Shown piece after piece: positions 9,267 to 17,446 of a stretch of DNA of 64,000 nucleotides. The notes beneath the pieces were generated by a model. That model had not been told where the DNA came from. It saw only the letters and a program-made list of their open reading frames with translations, and did no database searches. The translations under genes and the position numbers were made by a program. The stretch covers positions 124,001 through 188,000 of the forward strand of contig JAXJZF010000005.1 in the NCBI GenBank assembly GCA_036306585.1, in the 5' to 3' direction. Origin of the DNA: Aphodovivens sp036306585 (lineage in GTDB: Bacteria; Actinomycetota; Coriobacteriia; Coriobacteriales; Eggerthellaceae). Each line of letters starts with the position of its first letter. Within the stretch, counting starts at the first letter, position 1.

Positions 9267-10829
9267 ATGATCGGCAATGACGTAAGGGTCATGCTGGCGA
9301 TGCTGCTGTATTTCGTGGTGGTGGTCGTCGTCGGCTTCATCTATGCGAAACGCTCGAACTCCTCGAGCGAGGAATACTTCCTGGGCGGGCGCGGGCTGGG
9401 CCCGTGGCTCACGGCGCTTTCCGCCGAAGCGTCCGACATGTCGGGCTGGCTGCTGATGGGCTTGCCGGGCATCGCGTACTTCACCGGCGCATCCGATGCC
9501 ATGTGGACGGCGATCGGCCTGGTCATCGGCACGTACCTTAACTGGAAGTTCGTCGCCAAACGCCTGCGCAAGTACTCCGAGAAAGCCGGCAACGCCATCA
9601 CCGTGCCGGACTTCTTCTCCAACCGCTTCCACGACTCCAAGCACATCCTCATGACCATCGCGGCGCTCATCATCCTGCTGTTCTTCAGCATCTACACGGG
9701 CAGCTGCTTCGTCACCTGCGGCAAGCTGTTCTCGACGCTGTTCGGCTGGGATTACGCCACCATGATGATCGTCGGCGCCATCATCGTGTTCCTGTACACC
9801 TTCTTGGGAGGCTACCTTTCGGTGTGCACCACCGACCTCATCCAAGGCACGCTGATGTTCTTCGCGCTTGCCACGGTGTTCATCGGCTCGGTTGCCGCTG
9901 CGGGCGGCGTGGAGAACACGGTCGCATTCCTGCAGGGCATCCCGGGATTCCTCTCCGGCATAGAGATGGCCACGCCGGTGCTTGACGAGGCGGGCAACCA
10001 GGTGGTGGAAAACGGCATGCCGCTGTTCGGGGACCCGACTTCCTACGGCGTCGTCACCATCGTGAGCGGCCTGGCTTGGGGCCTGGGCTATTTCGGCATG
10101 CCGCAGGTGCTGGTGCGCTTCATGTCGGTGCGCCATTCCGATGAGATCAAGAAGTCGCGCATCATCGCCATGATCTGGCTGGTCATCTCGCTTTCCTCGG
10201 CGCTGTGCATCGGGCTTATCGGCCGCGCGGTGGTGCCGGATGCGTTTTTGACCCAGGCCGATGCCGAGAACATCTTCATCATCCTCTCGCGCATGCTGCT
10301 GCCCTCGTTCATGTGCGGCTTGGTGGTGTCGGGCATCTTCGCCGCCGCCATGAGCTCGTCTTCGTCGTATCTGCTCATCTCGGGCTCGGCTGTGGCCACC
10401 AACATCTTCAAAGGCCTGCTGAAACGCGATGCCACCGACCAGCAGGTGATGATCGTCGCCCGGCTGACGTTGGCGGTGGTGCTGTTCTTCGGCGTGTTCA
10501 TCTCGCTCGACCAAGATTCGTCCATCTTCAACATCGTGTCGTACGCCTGGGCGGGCTTCGGCGCAGCGTTCGGCCCTTTGATGCTCCTTTCGCTGTATTG
10601 GCGCCGCACCACGCTTCCAGGGGCTGTCGCCGGCATGATCACGGGCGCTGCGGTTGTGGTGGTGTGGAACATGTTCGTGAAGCCTTTGGGCGGCTGGTTC
10701 GGCGTGTACGAGCTGCTCCCGGGCTTCGTCATCGCGCTGGTGGTTATCGTGGTGGTGTCGCTGCTCACCGAGGAGCCGTCCAAGGACGTCACCGACGAGT
10801 TCGACACCTACATGGATTTGGACGTGTAG
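9267..10829 (+). CDS. putP: Sodium/proline symporter (SSS family)
   Basis: This 520-residue protein with about 13 membrane helices belongs to the sodium:solute symporter family. Motifs typical of PutP are YFLGGRGLGPWLTALSAEASDMSGW near the start and the sodium-site segment GIFAAAMSSSSSYLLISGSA. PutP imports L-proline with sodium; proline fits, but other small solutes are possible within the family. The ATG follows AAGGACGGGAATC. It is a single-gene unit between the decayed ATPase and the TorD chaperone. The acidic C-terminus (KDVTDEFDTYMDLDV) is cytoplasmic. Confidence 0.88.
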   Translation: MIGNDVRVMLAMLLYFVVVVVVGFIYAKRSNSSSEEYFLGGRGLGPWLTALSAEASDMSGWLLMGLPGIAYFTGASDAMWTAIGLVIGTYLNWKFVAKRLRKYSEKAGNAITVPDFFSNRFHDSKHILMTIAALIILLFFSIYTGSCFVTCGKLFSTLFGWDYATMMIVGAIIVFLYTFLGGYLSVCTTDLIQGTLMFFALATVFIGSVAAAGGVENTVAFLQGIPGFLSGIEMATPVLDEAGNQVVENGMPLFGDPTSYGVVTIVSGLAWGLGYFGMPQVLVRFMSVRHSDEIKKSRIIAMIWLVISLSSALCIGLIGRAVVPDAFLTQADAENIFIILSRMLLPSFMCGLVVSGIFAAAMSSSSSYLLISGSAVATNIFKGLLKRDATDQQVMIVARLTLAVVLFFGVFISLDQDSSIFNIVSYAWAGFGAAFGPLMLLSLYWRRTTLPGAVAGMITGAAVVVVWNMFVKPLGGWFGVYELLPGFVIALVVIVVVSLLTEEPSKDVTDEFDTYMDLDV

Positions 10830-10964
10830 CCGTCCTGCGCCGCGCGTCGGTTGCCGTCGGCGCTGCCGGGCGGGGCTTCGCCTGCCGTGCACCGGCGCCT
10901 TTCGCTGCGCTACACTTAGAGGAAGCGCCCGCAGGCGCATGAATCCGAGCGTAGGAGGGCATCG

Positions 10965-11612
10965 ATGGCCGATGCATCTTGGGAAAAATCCGATCTGGCT
11001 TCCGTCGCGTTGGTGGGCGAGATGCTCGCCCCGTTTTTCCTGCAAGACCCCAAGCTGGGCACCGCAGGGCCGTCGTTCCAGGCGATGGCATCGCTTGACG
11101 CGCAGGCGGCAGCGGCCGAGTGGCCTTTCGTCGATGCGCCGTGCGCGCTGGAGGCCTTGGAGCTTATGCAGAAAGGGCTTGCCGACGGCGTCGACGACGA
11201 TTTGATGTGGGAATACCGCCGGCTGTTCGTGGGGCCGGGGCACAAGGCGGCGCCCCCGTGGGGGTCGGTGTACACCGACCGCGAATGCGTGATATTCGGC
11301 GTTTCGACGCTCGACTTGCGCCAGTGGATGCGCGAGCGCGGCATCGAGCGCCGCGCTGCCGAGAACGACCCCGACGATCATATCGGGCTGATGCTCGAGC
11401 TCATGACGTGGATCGCGCTCAACCGGCCGGACGACTTGGACGATTACCTGCGCCTTCACCTGCTCACTTGGGCGCCGCATTTCCTGGAATACCTGGAAGC
11501 CCAAACCACGCACCCGTTCTACCGCGGGCTCGCGCAGCTTACGCGCGCGAGCCTTCTGGGCATCCAGCGGGCGCGCGGCCTGCAGGTGGACATCCCGCGC
11601 TTCTACAAGTAG
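10965..11612 (+). CDS. TorD/DmsD-family maturation chaperone
   Basis: This 215-residue, mostly helical protein is of the TorD family, whose members bind Tat signals of molybdoenzymes and help cofactor insertion. Supporting sequence is LMWEYRRLFVGPGHKAAPPWGSVYTDRECVIFG and PDDHIGLMLELMTWIA, which match the conserved YxxLF, G and P/W...Y and DH motifs. The ATG follows GAGCGTAGGAGGGCATCG. It is followed 9 bp later by a second DmsC-type anchor. The likely client is the reductase at 4292, which has no chaperone in its own operon, or an enzyme elsewhere in the genome. Confidence 0.87.
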   Translation: MADASWEKSDLASVALVGEMLAPFFLQDPKLGTAGPSFQAMASLDAQAAAAEWPFVDAPCALEALELMQKGLADGVDDDLMWEYRRLFVGPGHKAAPPWGSVYTDRECVIFGVSTLDLRQWMRERGIERRAAENDPDDHIGLMLELMTWIALNRPDDLDDYLRLHLLTWAPHFLEYLEAQTTHPFYRGLAQLTRASLLGIQRARGLQVDIPRFYK

Positions 11613-11621
11613 GCGGCGGCC

Positions 11622-12563
11622 ATGGGGACGGGGTTCGAGTTCGCGCTGAGCGAGGTCTCGCTGGTGCTGTTCACGACGCTCGCGCCGTCGGGCGCGGTCG
11701 CGTTCGTGCTGATGAGCCTCCCCCTGTTCGGTGCGCGGCTGGGAGGGGGCGCAGGCGCCGGGGAGGGCGAGCAGCCTGAAGGGGCCGCCCAACCTGGCGG
11801 GGCCTCGCAGCCCGAAGGCGAACGCGCTCGGCTATCGAAGCTTCTATGCATCCCGCTGGTGGTTGCCATGGCGGGCTTGGTGGCATCTGCCACGCATCTG
11901 GGCAATCCGGACAACGCGCTGTACGTGATAGCCGGCATCGGCCGCAGCCCCCTTTCCAACGAGGTCGCCAGCGCCGTGGCGTTCCTGGCGTTCGCGGGCG
12001 TGTACTGGCTGCTTTCGTTTTCGCAGCGCTTCCCGCTGGGTGCGCAGCGCGTGTGGCTTGCTCTTTCGGCCTTGGCGGCGGCGATGTTCGTATGGTCGGT
12101 GGCGAACGCGTACGGGCGCGAGACCATCCCTACGTGGAACCTGTGGGAGGTCCCCGCTGCGCTGATCCTGAATTCCCTGGTGGGAGGCCCTGCCGTTGCG
12201 CTTGCCGGTTTCCGCGCGGCGCGTCTGGGAGCGGGGGAGCGGCATCGCTTTCTGCTGCTGGGCTTGGCTGCCGCGGCGCTCGCGGCGAACCTGGCGGTCT
12301 ACATCTTGCAGGGCATCGACCTGGGAGGCCTCCGCAACGCCTTCGGGCCCGCTGCCGCCCTGGCGCCGGGTTACTGGCCGGCGGTGGCGGCGTTCGCGCT
12401 GCTGTGCGCCGCGGGCTTGGCGGCGCTCGCCCGTGCACGGCGGTTCGCCGAGCGGCGTCTTGCGCTGCTGGCGTGGTCGCTCGGCGGATGCGCGCTGGTG
12501 CTCGCCGGCATCTTCGTCATGCGCTTCGCGTTCTACATGTCGCACATGACGGTGGGGCTGTAG
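11622..12563 (+). CDS. Second DmsC-type membrane anchor, without catalytic partner nearby
   Basis: This 313-residue protein has about eight membrane helices and opens with SLVLFTTLAPSGAVAFV, paralogous to the anchor at 7417 (LPLALFTTLAPAGAGAF). It shares ASATHLGNPDNALYVIAGIGRSPLSNE with DmsC proteins. A Gly/Glu/Pro-rich insertion (about residues 43-70, GEGEQPEGAAQPGG) lies in the first cytoplasmic or external loop. It follows torD by 9 bp and should be co-transcribed. No molybdenum or iron-sulfur subunit is next to it, so it could serve a distant reductase or swap with the first anchor. Its 3' end has been duplicated just downstream. Confidence 0.85.
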   Translation: MGTGFEFALSEVSLVLFTTLAPSGAVAFVLMSLPLFGARLGGGAGAGEGEQPEGAAQPGGASQPEGERARLSKLLCIPLVVAMAGLVASATHLGNPDNALYVIAGIGRSPLSNEVASAVAFLAFAGVYWLLSFSQRFPLGAQRVWLALSALAAAMFVWSVANAYGRETIPTWNLWEVPAALILNSLVGGPAVALAGFRAARLGAGERHRFLLLGLAAAALAANLAVYILQGIDLGGLRNAFGPAAALAPGYWPAVAAFALLCAAGLAALARARRFAERRLALLAWSLGGCALVLAGIFVMRFAFYMSHMTVGL

Positions 12564-12602
12564 GACCGCTGCCGCCCCCGCACATGACGGTGGGGCTGTA
12601 GG
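12541..12602 (+). repeat. Tandem duplication of the anchor gene's 3' end
   Basis: A 24-bp stretch beginning CGCACATGACGG and covering the last codons and stop of the DmsC-like gene (12541-12564) is repeated exactly at 12579-12602, a period of 38 bp. The following bases (CCGCTGCCGCCCC versus CCGGGCGCCGCCCC) are also similar. The second copy is noncoding, so this is a recent slip or duplication. Confidence 0.85.
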
Positions 12603-12692
12603 TCCGGGCGCCGCCCCATTTGCCGCAGCCGGCGCCGCTGCGTTGCGTTACCATGATCCGGATCTAATTTCGGCCGGGGCAGGGAGGGCTGC

Positions 12693-13997
12693 ATGGAGAA
12701 AACCGACGAGCGTTACGGAGCGTACATCGCGATCCTCGAGGAGGAGCTCATCCCCGCCATGGGGTGCACCGAGCCCATCGCCATCGCCTTGGCGGCGGCG
12801 CGCGCCCGCGATCTGGCCGGCGGGCTGCCGACGCGCATGGAGCTGGAGGTTAGCGGCAGCATCGTGAAGAACGCCAAAAGCGTGGTGGTTCCGCATACCG
12901 GAGGCCTGAAGGGCATCGAAGCCGCAGCCGCAGCCGGCGCCGTGGCGGGGCGCGCCGATGCGTGGCTTGAGGTGCTGGCCCAGGTGAGCGAAAGCGACGC
13001 CCAGCGTATCGCGCAATACCTGGCCGATACCCCCATCGAGGTGCGCCGCGCCGAAAGCGACCTCGACTTCGACCTGGTGGTCCATGCGTTTGCCCAGGTG
13101 GACGGCAAAGAGCACGAGGGAACCGTGCGCATCGCCGAATACCACACCAACATCGTGTGCGAGCAGTGCGACGACCTCGTGCTGCGCGACGTGCCGGTGG
13201 GCGGCGCCGACGGGGCCGCGTCCGAAGGGGCGGGCCACACCGACCGCAGCCTGCTTTCCATGGAAGCCATCTGGGATTTCGCCATGACGGTGGACATCGA
13301 CGACATCCGCGAGGTCATCGGCCGCCAGATCTCCTGCAACACCGCCATCGCGCAGGAAGGCCTGGCAGGCGACTGGGGTGCCAACATCGGCAGCGTGCTG
13401 CTTTCCTCCTACGGCGATGACATCAAGGTGCGCGCCTGCGCGCTGGCCGCCGCCGGGTCCGATGCGCGCATGAGCGGCTGCGAGCTGCCGGTGGTCATCA
13501 ACTCGGGCAGCGGCAACCAGGGGCTCACGGCATCCATGCCGGTCGTTGCCTATGCGCGCCACCTGGGCTCCAGCGACGAGCAACTCTATCGCGCGCTGGC
13601 GCTGTCCAACCTGTGCGCCATCCACCAGAAGACGGGCATCGGCACGCTGTCGGCGTTCTGCGGCGCGGTGTGCGCCGGCGCGGCGGCGGGGGCGGGCATC
13701 GCCTATCTCAACGGCGGCGGTTACGAAGATGCCGTGCATGCCGTGGTGAACGCGCTGTCCATCGTGTCGGGCATCGTGTGCGACGGGGCGAAGCCCTCTT
13801 GTGCCGCGAAGATCGCCATGTCGGTGAACGCCGGCATTCTGGGCTTCGAGATGTACCGCGCCGGGCAGCAGTTCTACGACGGCGACGGCATCGTGAAGAA
13901 GGGCGTCGAGAACACCATCGAAAGCGTGTGCCGCGTGGGCCGCGAGGGCATGCGCTCCACCAACGAGGAGATCATCCGCATCATGCTGGGCGCCTAG
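12693..13997 (+). CDS. cyuA: L-cysteine desulfidase / serine dehydratase-like protein (CyuA, UPF0597)
   Basis: This 434-residue protein begins with EEELIPAMGCTEPIAIALAAA, the hallmark CTEP motif of the UPF0597/CyuA family. Further cysteines that could bind the [4Fe-4S] cluster are in LSNLCAIHQKTGIGTLSAFCG and DGAKPSCAAKIA. CyuA breaks L-cysteine into pyruvate, ammonia and sulfide without pyridoxal phosphate; relatives act on serine. The ATG follows GCAGGGAGGGCTGC. The gene stands alone, convergent with the anion permease (24 bp between them). In a gut anaerobe it would supply pyruvate, ammonia and sulfide. Confidence 0.85.
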   Translation: MEKTDERYGAYIAILEEELIPAMGCTEPIAIALAAARARDLAGGLPTRMELEVSGSIVKNAKSVVVPHTGGLKGIEAAAAAGAVAGRADAWLEVLAQVSESDAQRIAQYLADTPIEVRRAESDLDFDLVVHAFAQVDGKEHEGTVRIAEYHTNIVCEQCDDLVLRDVPVGGADGAASEGAGHTDRSLLSMEAIWDFAMTVDIDDIREVIGRQISCNTAIAQEGLAGDWGANIGSVLLSSYGDDIKVRACALAAAGSDARMSGCELPVVINSGSGNQGLTASMPVVAYARHLGSSDEQLYRALALSNLCAIHQKTGIGTLSAFCGAVCAGAAAGAGIAYLNGGGYEDAVHAVVNALSIVSGIVCDGAKPSCAAKIAMSVNAGILGFEMYRAGQQFYDGDGIVKKGVENTIESVCRVGREGMRSTNEEIIRIMLGA

Positions 13998-14021
13998 GGC
14001 GCGGCGGCCGGCGGCGTGCGC

Positions 14022-15305
14022 TCACCGCATTCCCGTCGCCAGGCACACGGCCAGCAGCACGGCAAGGAACCCGAAGTTCAGCTCGCTGAACAGCGCCAGA
14101 TAGCGTTTTGCCGAAAGCGCCTGCACGCCCGGCCGCCGAATGCCGCGCTTGATGGCGCGGAAGTGGTTGAACGCGATGAGGCTTGCCAGCGACGCCACCA
14201 GGGTGCCCGCCCCGCCGATGTTCACGCCCACCAGCAGCGCCTGGTATCCGTCCACGAACGGGGCCAGCAGGATGGCCGCGGGCACGTTGCTGATCACCTG
14301 GCTGGCAAGCGCGCTGGTGAGCAGCGTGCTCTGCGACAGCAGCATCGAGAAGAAGCCCTGCACCTCGGGGATGCGCGCCATGTTCCCCGAGAACATGAAG
14401 AACAGCACGAACGTGGCAAGCAGCCCCCAGTCCACCTGCGCCAGCGCGCGGCGGTCGGCCGCCAGCAGCACCAAGAGCACGGCGCCTGCGCCCACAAGGG
14501 CGGGCACGGCGTGGAACACCATCCCCAGCGACAACGCGAACAGCGCCGCGTACAGCAGCGTGCGCCCGCGTGGGAGGTCGCGCAAGCGGGCGGGCGCGAT
14601 GGGGGAGCCTGCCACGTCCCCTGCCTGCGCGGTGCTTGCCGCATCCTCGGCTTGCGCGCCGCCTGCCAGGGGCACCGGCTTGAAGCCGACGGCGCAGCAC
14701 AGCGCGATCAGCGCCACCGACACGGCGAACGGCAGCGCCATGGTTCCCACGAAGTCGGGGAAGGGAATCTGGAAGCGCGCGTTCAGGAAGATGTTCTGCG
14801 GGTTTCCGAACGGCAGGATCATCCCGCCGAGGTTGGCCGCGATGGCCTGCATGGTGAAGGCGAAGGGGATGGCGCGCTCGTTGCCGGTGGAGGCCAGCGC
14901 CACCGTGGAAAGCGGCAGCAGCATCAGCAGCGCCATGTCGTTGGTGGCGAACATCGAGCACGCCAGCGTCACGCCGACAAGCGCGCTGCCCAGCCCGCGC
15001 AGCGTGCGGAAGCGCCGGATGGCGGCACGCGCCACCACCTCGAAAAGCCCCACGTTGCGCAGCGCGCGTATGACCGCCAGCAGCGCGAACAGGCAGGCGA
15101 GCGTGTTGACGTCGAAATATCCCAAATAGGCTGCATCGGGCGGGACGAACGCCATGGTGGCCAGCGCGGCAGCGGCGGCGATGCAGGCGGTGGCGTTGCG
15201 CTGCACGAACCCGGCTGCGCGCCTTACGGCTGAATGCCGGCGCGCGAAAGCCGCGGCGCGATCCGCAGGCCCGCGTCGGTCTTCGGCCGAGCCTCGCAAA
15301 GCCAT
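14022..15305 (-). CDS. SLC13/ArsB-like anion permease
   Basis: This 427-residue protein has about 11-12 hydrophobic segments and belongs to the ion-transporter superfamily (citrate/sulfate/arsenite permeases). Key stretches are TLACSMFATNDMALLMLLPLSTVAL and GGMILPFGNPQNIFLNARFQIPF, the paired hairpin-like N-rich motifs of this fold, and SNVPAAILLAPFVDGY. The substrate cannot be named; dicarboxylate or another anion is likely. The start at 15305 is preferred because GGAAGGTGGGGGTC lies just before it; a longer form from 15431 would add a Cys/Arg-rich segment that is not family-like. Confidence 0.78.
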   Translation of the reverse strand: MALRGSAEDRRGPADRAAAFARRHSAVRRAAGFVQRNATACIAAAAALATMAFVPPDAAYLGYFDVNTLACLFALLAVIRALRNVGLFEVVARAAIRRFRTLRGLGSALVGVTLACSMFATNDMALLMLLPLSTVALASTGNERAIPFAFTMQAIAANLGGMILPFGNPQNIFLNARFQIPFPDFVGTMALPFAVSVALIALCCAVGFKPVPLAGGAQAEDAASTAQAGDVAGSPIAPARLRDLPRGRTLLYAALFALSLGMVFHAVPALVGAGAVLLVLLAADRRALAQVDWGLLATFVLFFMFSGNMARIPEVQGFFSMLLSQSTLLTSALASQVISNVPAAILLAPFVDGYQALLVGVNIGGAGTLVASLASLIAFNHFRAIKRGIRRPGVQALSAKRYLALFSELNFGFLAVLLAVCLATGMR

Positions 15306-15500
15306 GACCCCCACCTTCCGCTCGAATTCCGATCGCGCGCCGCCGAGCCCCGACGGTGCGCAGCGCCCGCGCGCCTTGCCGCGCGAACTCGGCGCACAAC
15401 TATAGCATTCCCGCATTTGCCCGGGTGCCATAGGGGAGCGTGTTTGTGTCTCTTGTTCGTTAATTCGGCGGGCGCGGGCGCGGAACCCCCGCCGTTCTTC

Positions 15501-15506
15501 TATAAT
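15501..15506 (+). promoter_or_regulatory. Candidate -10 box of the carboxylase-nusB-dxs gene cluster
   Basis: A perfect TATAAT lies 51 bp before the carboxyltransferase start and 195 bp from the divergent permease start. A clear -35 box is not seen. Confidence 0.4.
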
Positions 15507-15556
15507 TCGGTATTTGAACTTTGACTACACGTAAAAATCGAAGGGGGTGTGAGTTC

Positions 15557-17446
15557 ATGCCAAGACTTCAGCTTATGGATACGACCATCCGCGACGGCCA
15601 GCAGAGCCTGTGGGCCACGCGCATGCAAATCGGCGACATGCTGCCCATCTTGCCGAAGATGGACCGCGTCGGGTATTGGGCTATCGAGGCTTGGGGCGGT
15701 GCCACGTTCGACACCTGTCTGCGCTTCCTGGACGAGAATCCGTGGGAGCGCCTGCGTTCCATCAAGGCGCAAACGCCCAACACGCCGTTGGCAATGCTCT
15801 CGCGCGGCCAGAACCTGGTGGGCTACAAGCATTACTCGCGTGAGATCTGCAACCGCTTCATCAAAGCCGCCAAGCGCAACGGCGTGCATGTGTTTCGCGT
15901 GTTCGACGCGCTGAACGACATCCGCAACGTCGTGGACAACGCCGAGGCCATCAAGGAATGCGGCGGGCACTTCGAAGGCGCTATCTCCTACACCATCTCG
16001 CCTGTTCATACCCTCGATAGCTTCCTGGAGTACGGCCAGCAGCTCAAGGATCTCGGCGCCGACTCCATCGCCATCAAGGACATGGCCGGCATGCTCACGC
16101 CGTACCGCACCGAGCGCATGGTGAAGGCGTTCAACGCCGAGATCGGCCTGCCGATCCACATCCACTGCCATTACGTCGGCGGCATGGCTCCCGCCAACAT
16201 CATCAAGGCCGCCGAAGCCGGCGCCGCCATCGCCGACACCGCGTCGGCCCCGCTGGCGTTCGGCAACTCGCAGCCCGCTGTCGAGATGGTCGTCGCCGCG
16301 CTGCAGGAAAGCAGCTACGACACCGGTCTGAACCTGGACCTGCTGTTCGAGATCGCCGAATACTGGGAAGAGGTGCGCAAGCGCGGCCACTACAAGCGCG
16401 GCGTCTCCTCGCTCATCCACATGCAGGTGTACTCGCATCAGGTGCCCGGCGGCATGATGAGCAACCTGGTCGCCCAGCTGGAAGGCCAGAACGCCGCCGA
16501 CCGCCTGCCCGAGGTCATGCGCGAGATCCCGAAGGTCCGCGCCGAGGTGGGCTATCCGCCGCTGGTCACGCCCATGTCGCAGATCGTGGGCACCCAGGCC
16601 GTGTTCAACGTGCTCACCGGCAAGCGCTGGTCCATCGTGTCCAAGGAGATGAAGGACTACATCTGCGGCTACTACGGCAAGGCGCCGGGCCGCATGGACA
16701 AAGACGTGGTCGCCAAGGTCGTGGGCAACTCGCAGATCCTGCCGCCCGACGTGGCGCCCGGTTCGCTGGTCACCACGACGTTCGACGAGGTTGCCGAGGA
16801 GATCGGCGATCTGGCCAAGAGCGAGGAAGACGTGCTGATGTACGCCCTGTTCCCCAACGAGGCGCGCACGTATCTGAGCAAGCACCGCACATCCGAGAAA
16901 GTCGACTTCCTGCTTGAAGAGGAGTCCAGCAACACCAAGGAGGACGATTACGTGGACATCAATCAGATTCGCGAGCTGGTTCGCGTCGCCGAGGAAAGCG
17001 GCGTCGGCGAGATCGTAGTCGAGGAGGAGGGAATGCGCATCGCCGTGCGCATGCCCGGGTCCATGCCCGCGCCGGTTGCGGCTCCTGCCGTGGCCGCCGC
17101 CCCCGCAGCTGCCGCCGCCCCCGCCGCCGCGCCTGCCGAGGCCCCGAAGGCCGAGGAGAAGCAGCGCCCCGCTTCGTGGCATTGCGTGACCGCCCCCATG
17201 GTGGGCACGTTCTACACCTCGCCCGCACCCGGCGAGCCGCCGTTCGTGAAGGTGGGCGACGAGGTCACCGCCAACCAGACGCTGTGCATCGTCGAGGCCA
17301 TGAAGCTTATGAACGAGATCGCCTCCGAGGAAATGGGCACCATCCGCGAGGTGTGCCTGGAAGACGCCACGCCCGTTGAGTACGGCACCCCGCTGTTCTA
17401 CATCGAGCCCTCTAGCGTTGCCGGTTCGGCCCCGGAGACAGCATGA
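15557..17446 (+). CDS. Pyruvate/oxaloacetate carboxyltransferase fused to a biotin carrier domain
   Basis: This 629-residue protein begins with a 5S-type carboxyltransferase TIM barrel (MDTTIRDGQQSLWATRM; FRVFDALNDIRN; KDMAGMLTPYRTERM; HIHCHYVGGMAPAN with the metal-binding HxH). After about residue 460 comes an AccB-like helix (DINQIRELVRVAEESGVGE), a long Ala/Pro linker (about 504-538) and a biotinyl domain with EAMKLMNE, biotin on about Lys583. It should move carboxyl groups between biotin and pyruvate or oxaloacetate; the adjacent biotin carboxylase suggests ATP-driven pyruvate carboxylation. The start at 15557 follows AAGGGGGTGTGAGTTC. It overlaps the next gene by 4 bp (ATGA). Confidence 0.88.
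   Translation: MPRLQLMDTTIRDGQQSLWATRMQIGDMLPILPKMDRVGYWAIEAWGGATFDTCLRFLDENPWERLRSIKAQTPNTPLAMLSRGQNLVGYKHYSREICNRFIKAAKRNGVHVFRVFDALNDIRNVVDNAEAIKECGGHFEGAISYTISPVHTLDSFLEYGQQLKDLGADSIAIKDMAGMLTPYRTERMVKAFNAEIGLPIHIHCHYVGGMAPANIIKAAEAGAAIADTASAPLAFGNSQPAVEMVVAALQESSYDTGLNLDLLFEIAEYWEEVRKRGHYKRGVSSLIHMQVYSHQVPGGMMSNLVAQLEGQNAADRLPEVMREIPKVRAEVGYPPLVTPMSQIVGTQAVFNVLTGKRWSIVSKEMKDYICGYYGKAPGRMDKDVVAKVVGNSQILPPDVAPGSLVTTTFDEVAEEIGDLAKSEEDVLMYALFPNEARTYLSKHRTSEKVDFLLEEESSNTKEDDYVDINQIRELVRVAEESGVGEIVVEEEGMRIAVRMPGSMPAPVAAPAVAAAPAAAAAPAAAPAEAPKAEEKQRPASWHCVTAPMVGTFYTSPAPGEPPFVKVGDEVTANQTLCIVEAMKLMNEIASEEMGTIREVCLEDATPVEYGTPLFYIEPSSVAGSAPETA

Noticed and set aside
9249..11792. An 847-codon open frame on the minus strand across putP, torD and the anchor gene
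   Set aside because: It crosses three well-supported genes and reads as Arg/His/Glu-rich nonsense, typical of antisense frames in GC-rich DNA.
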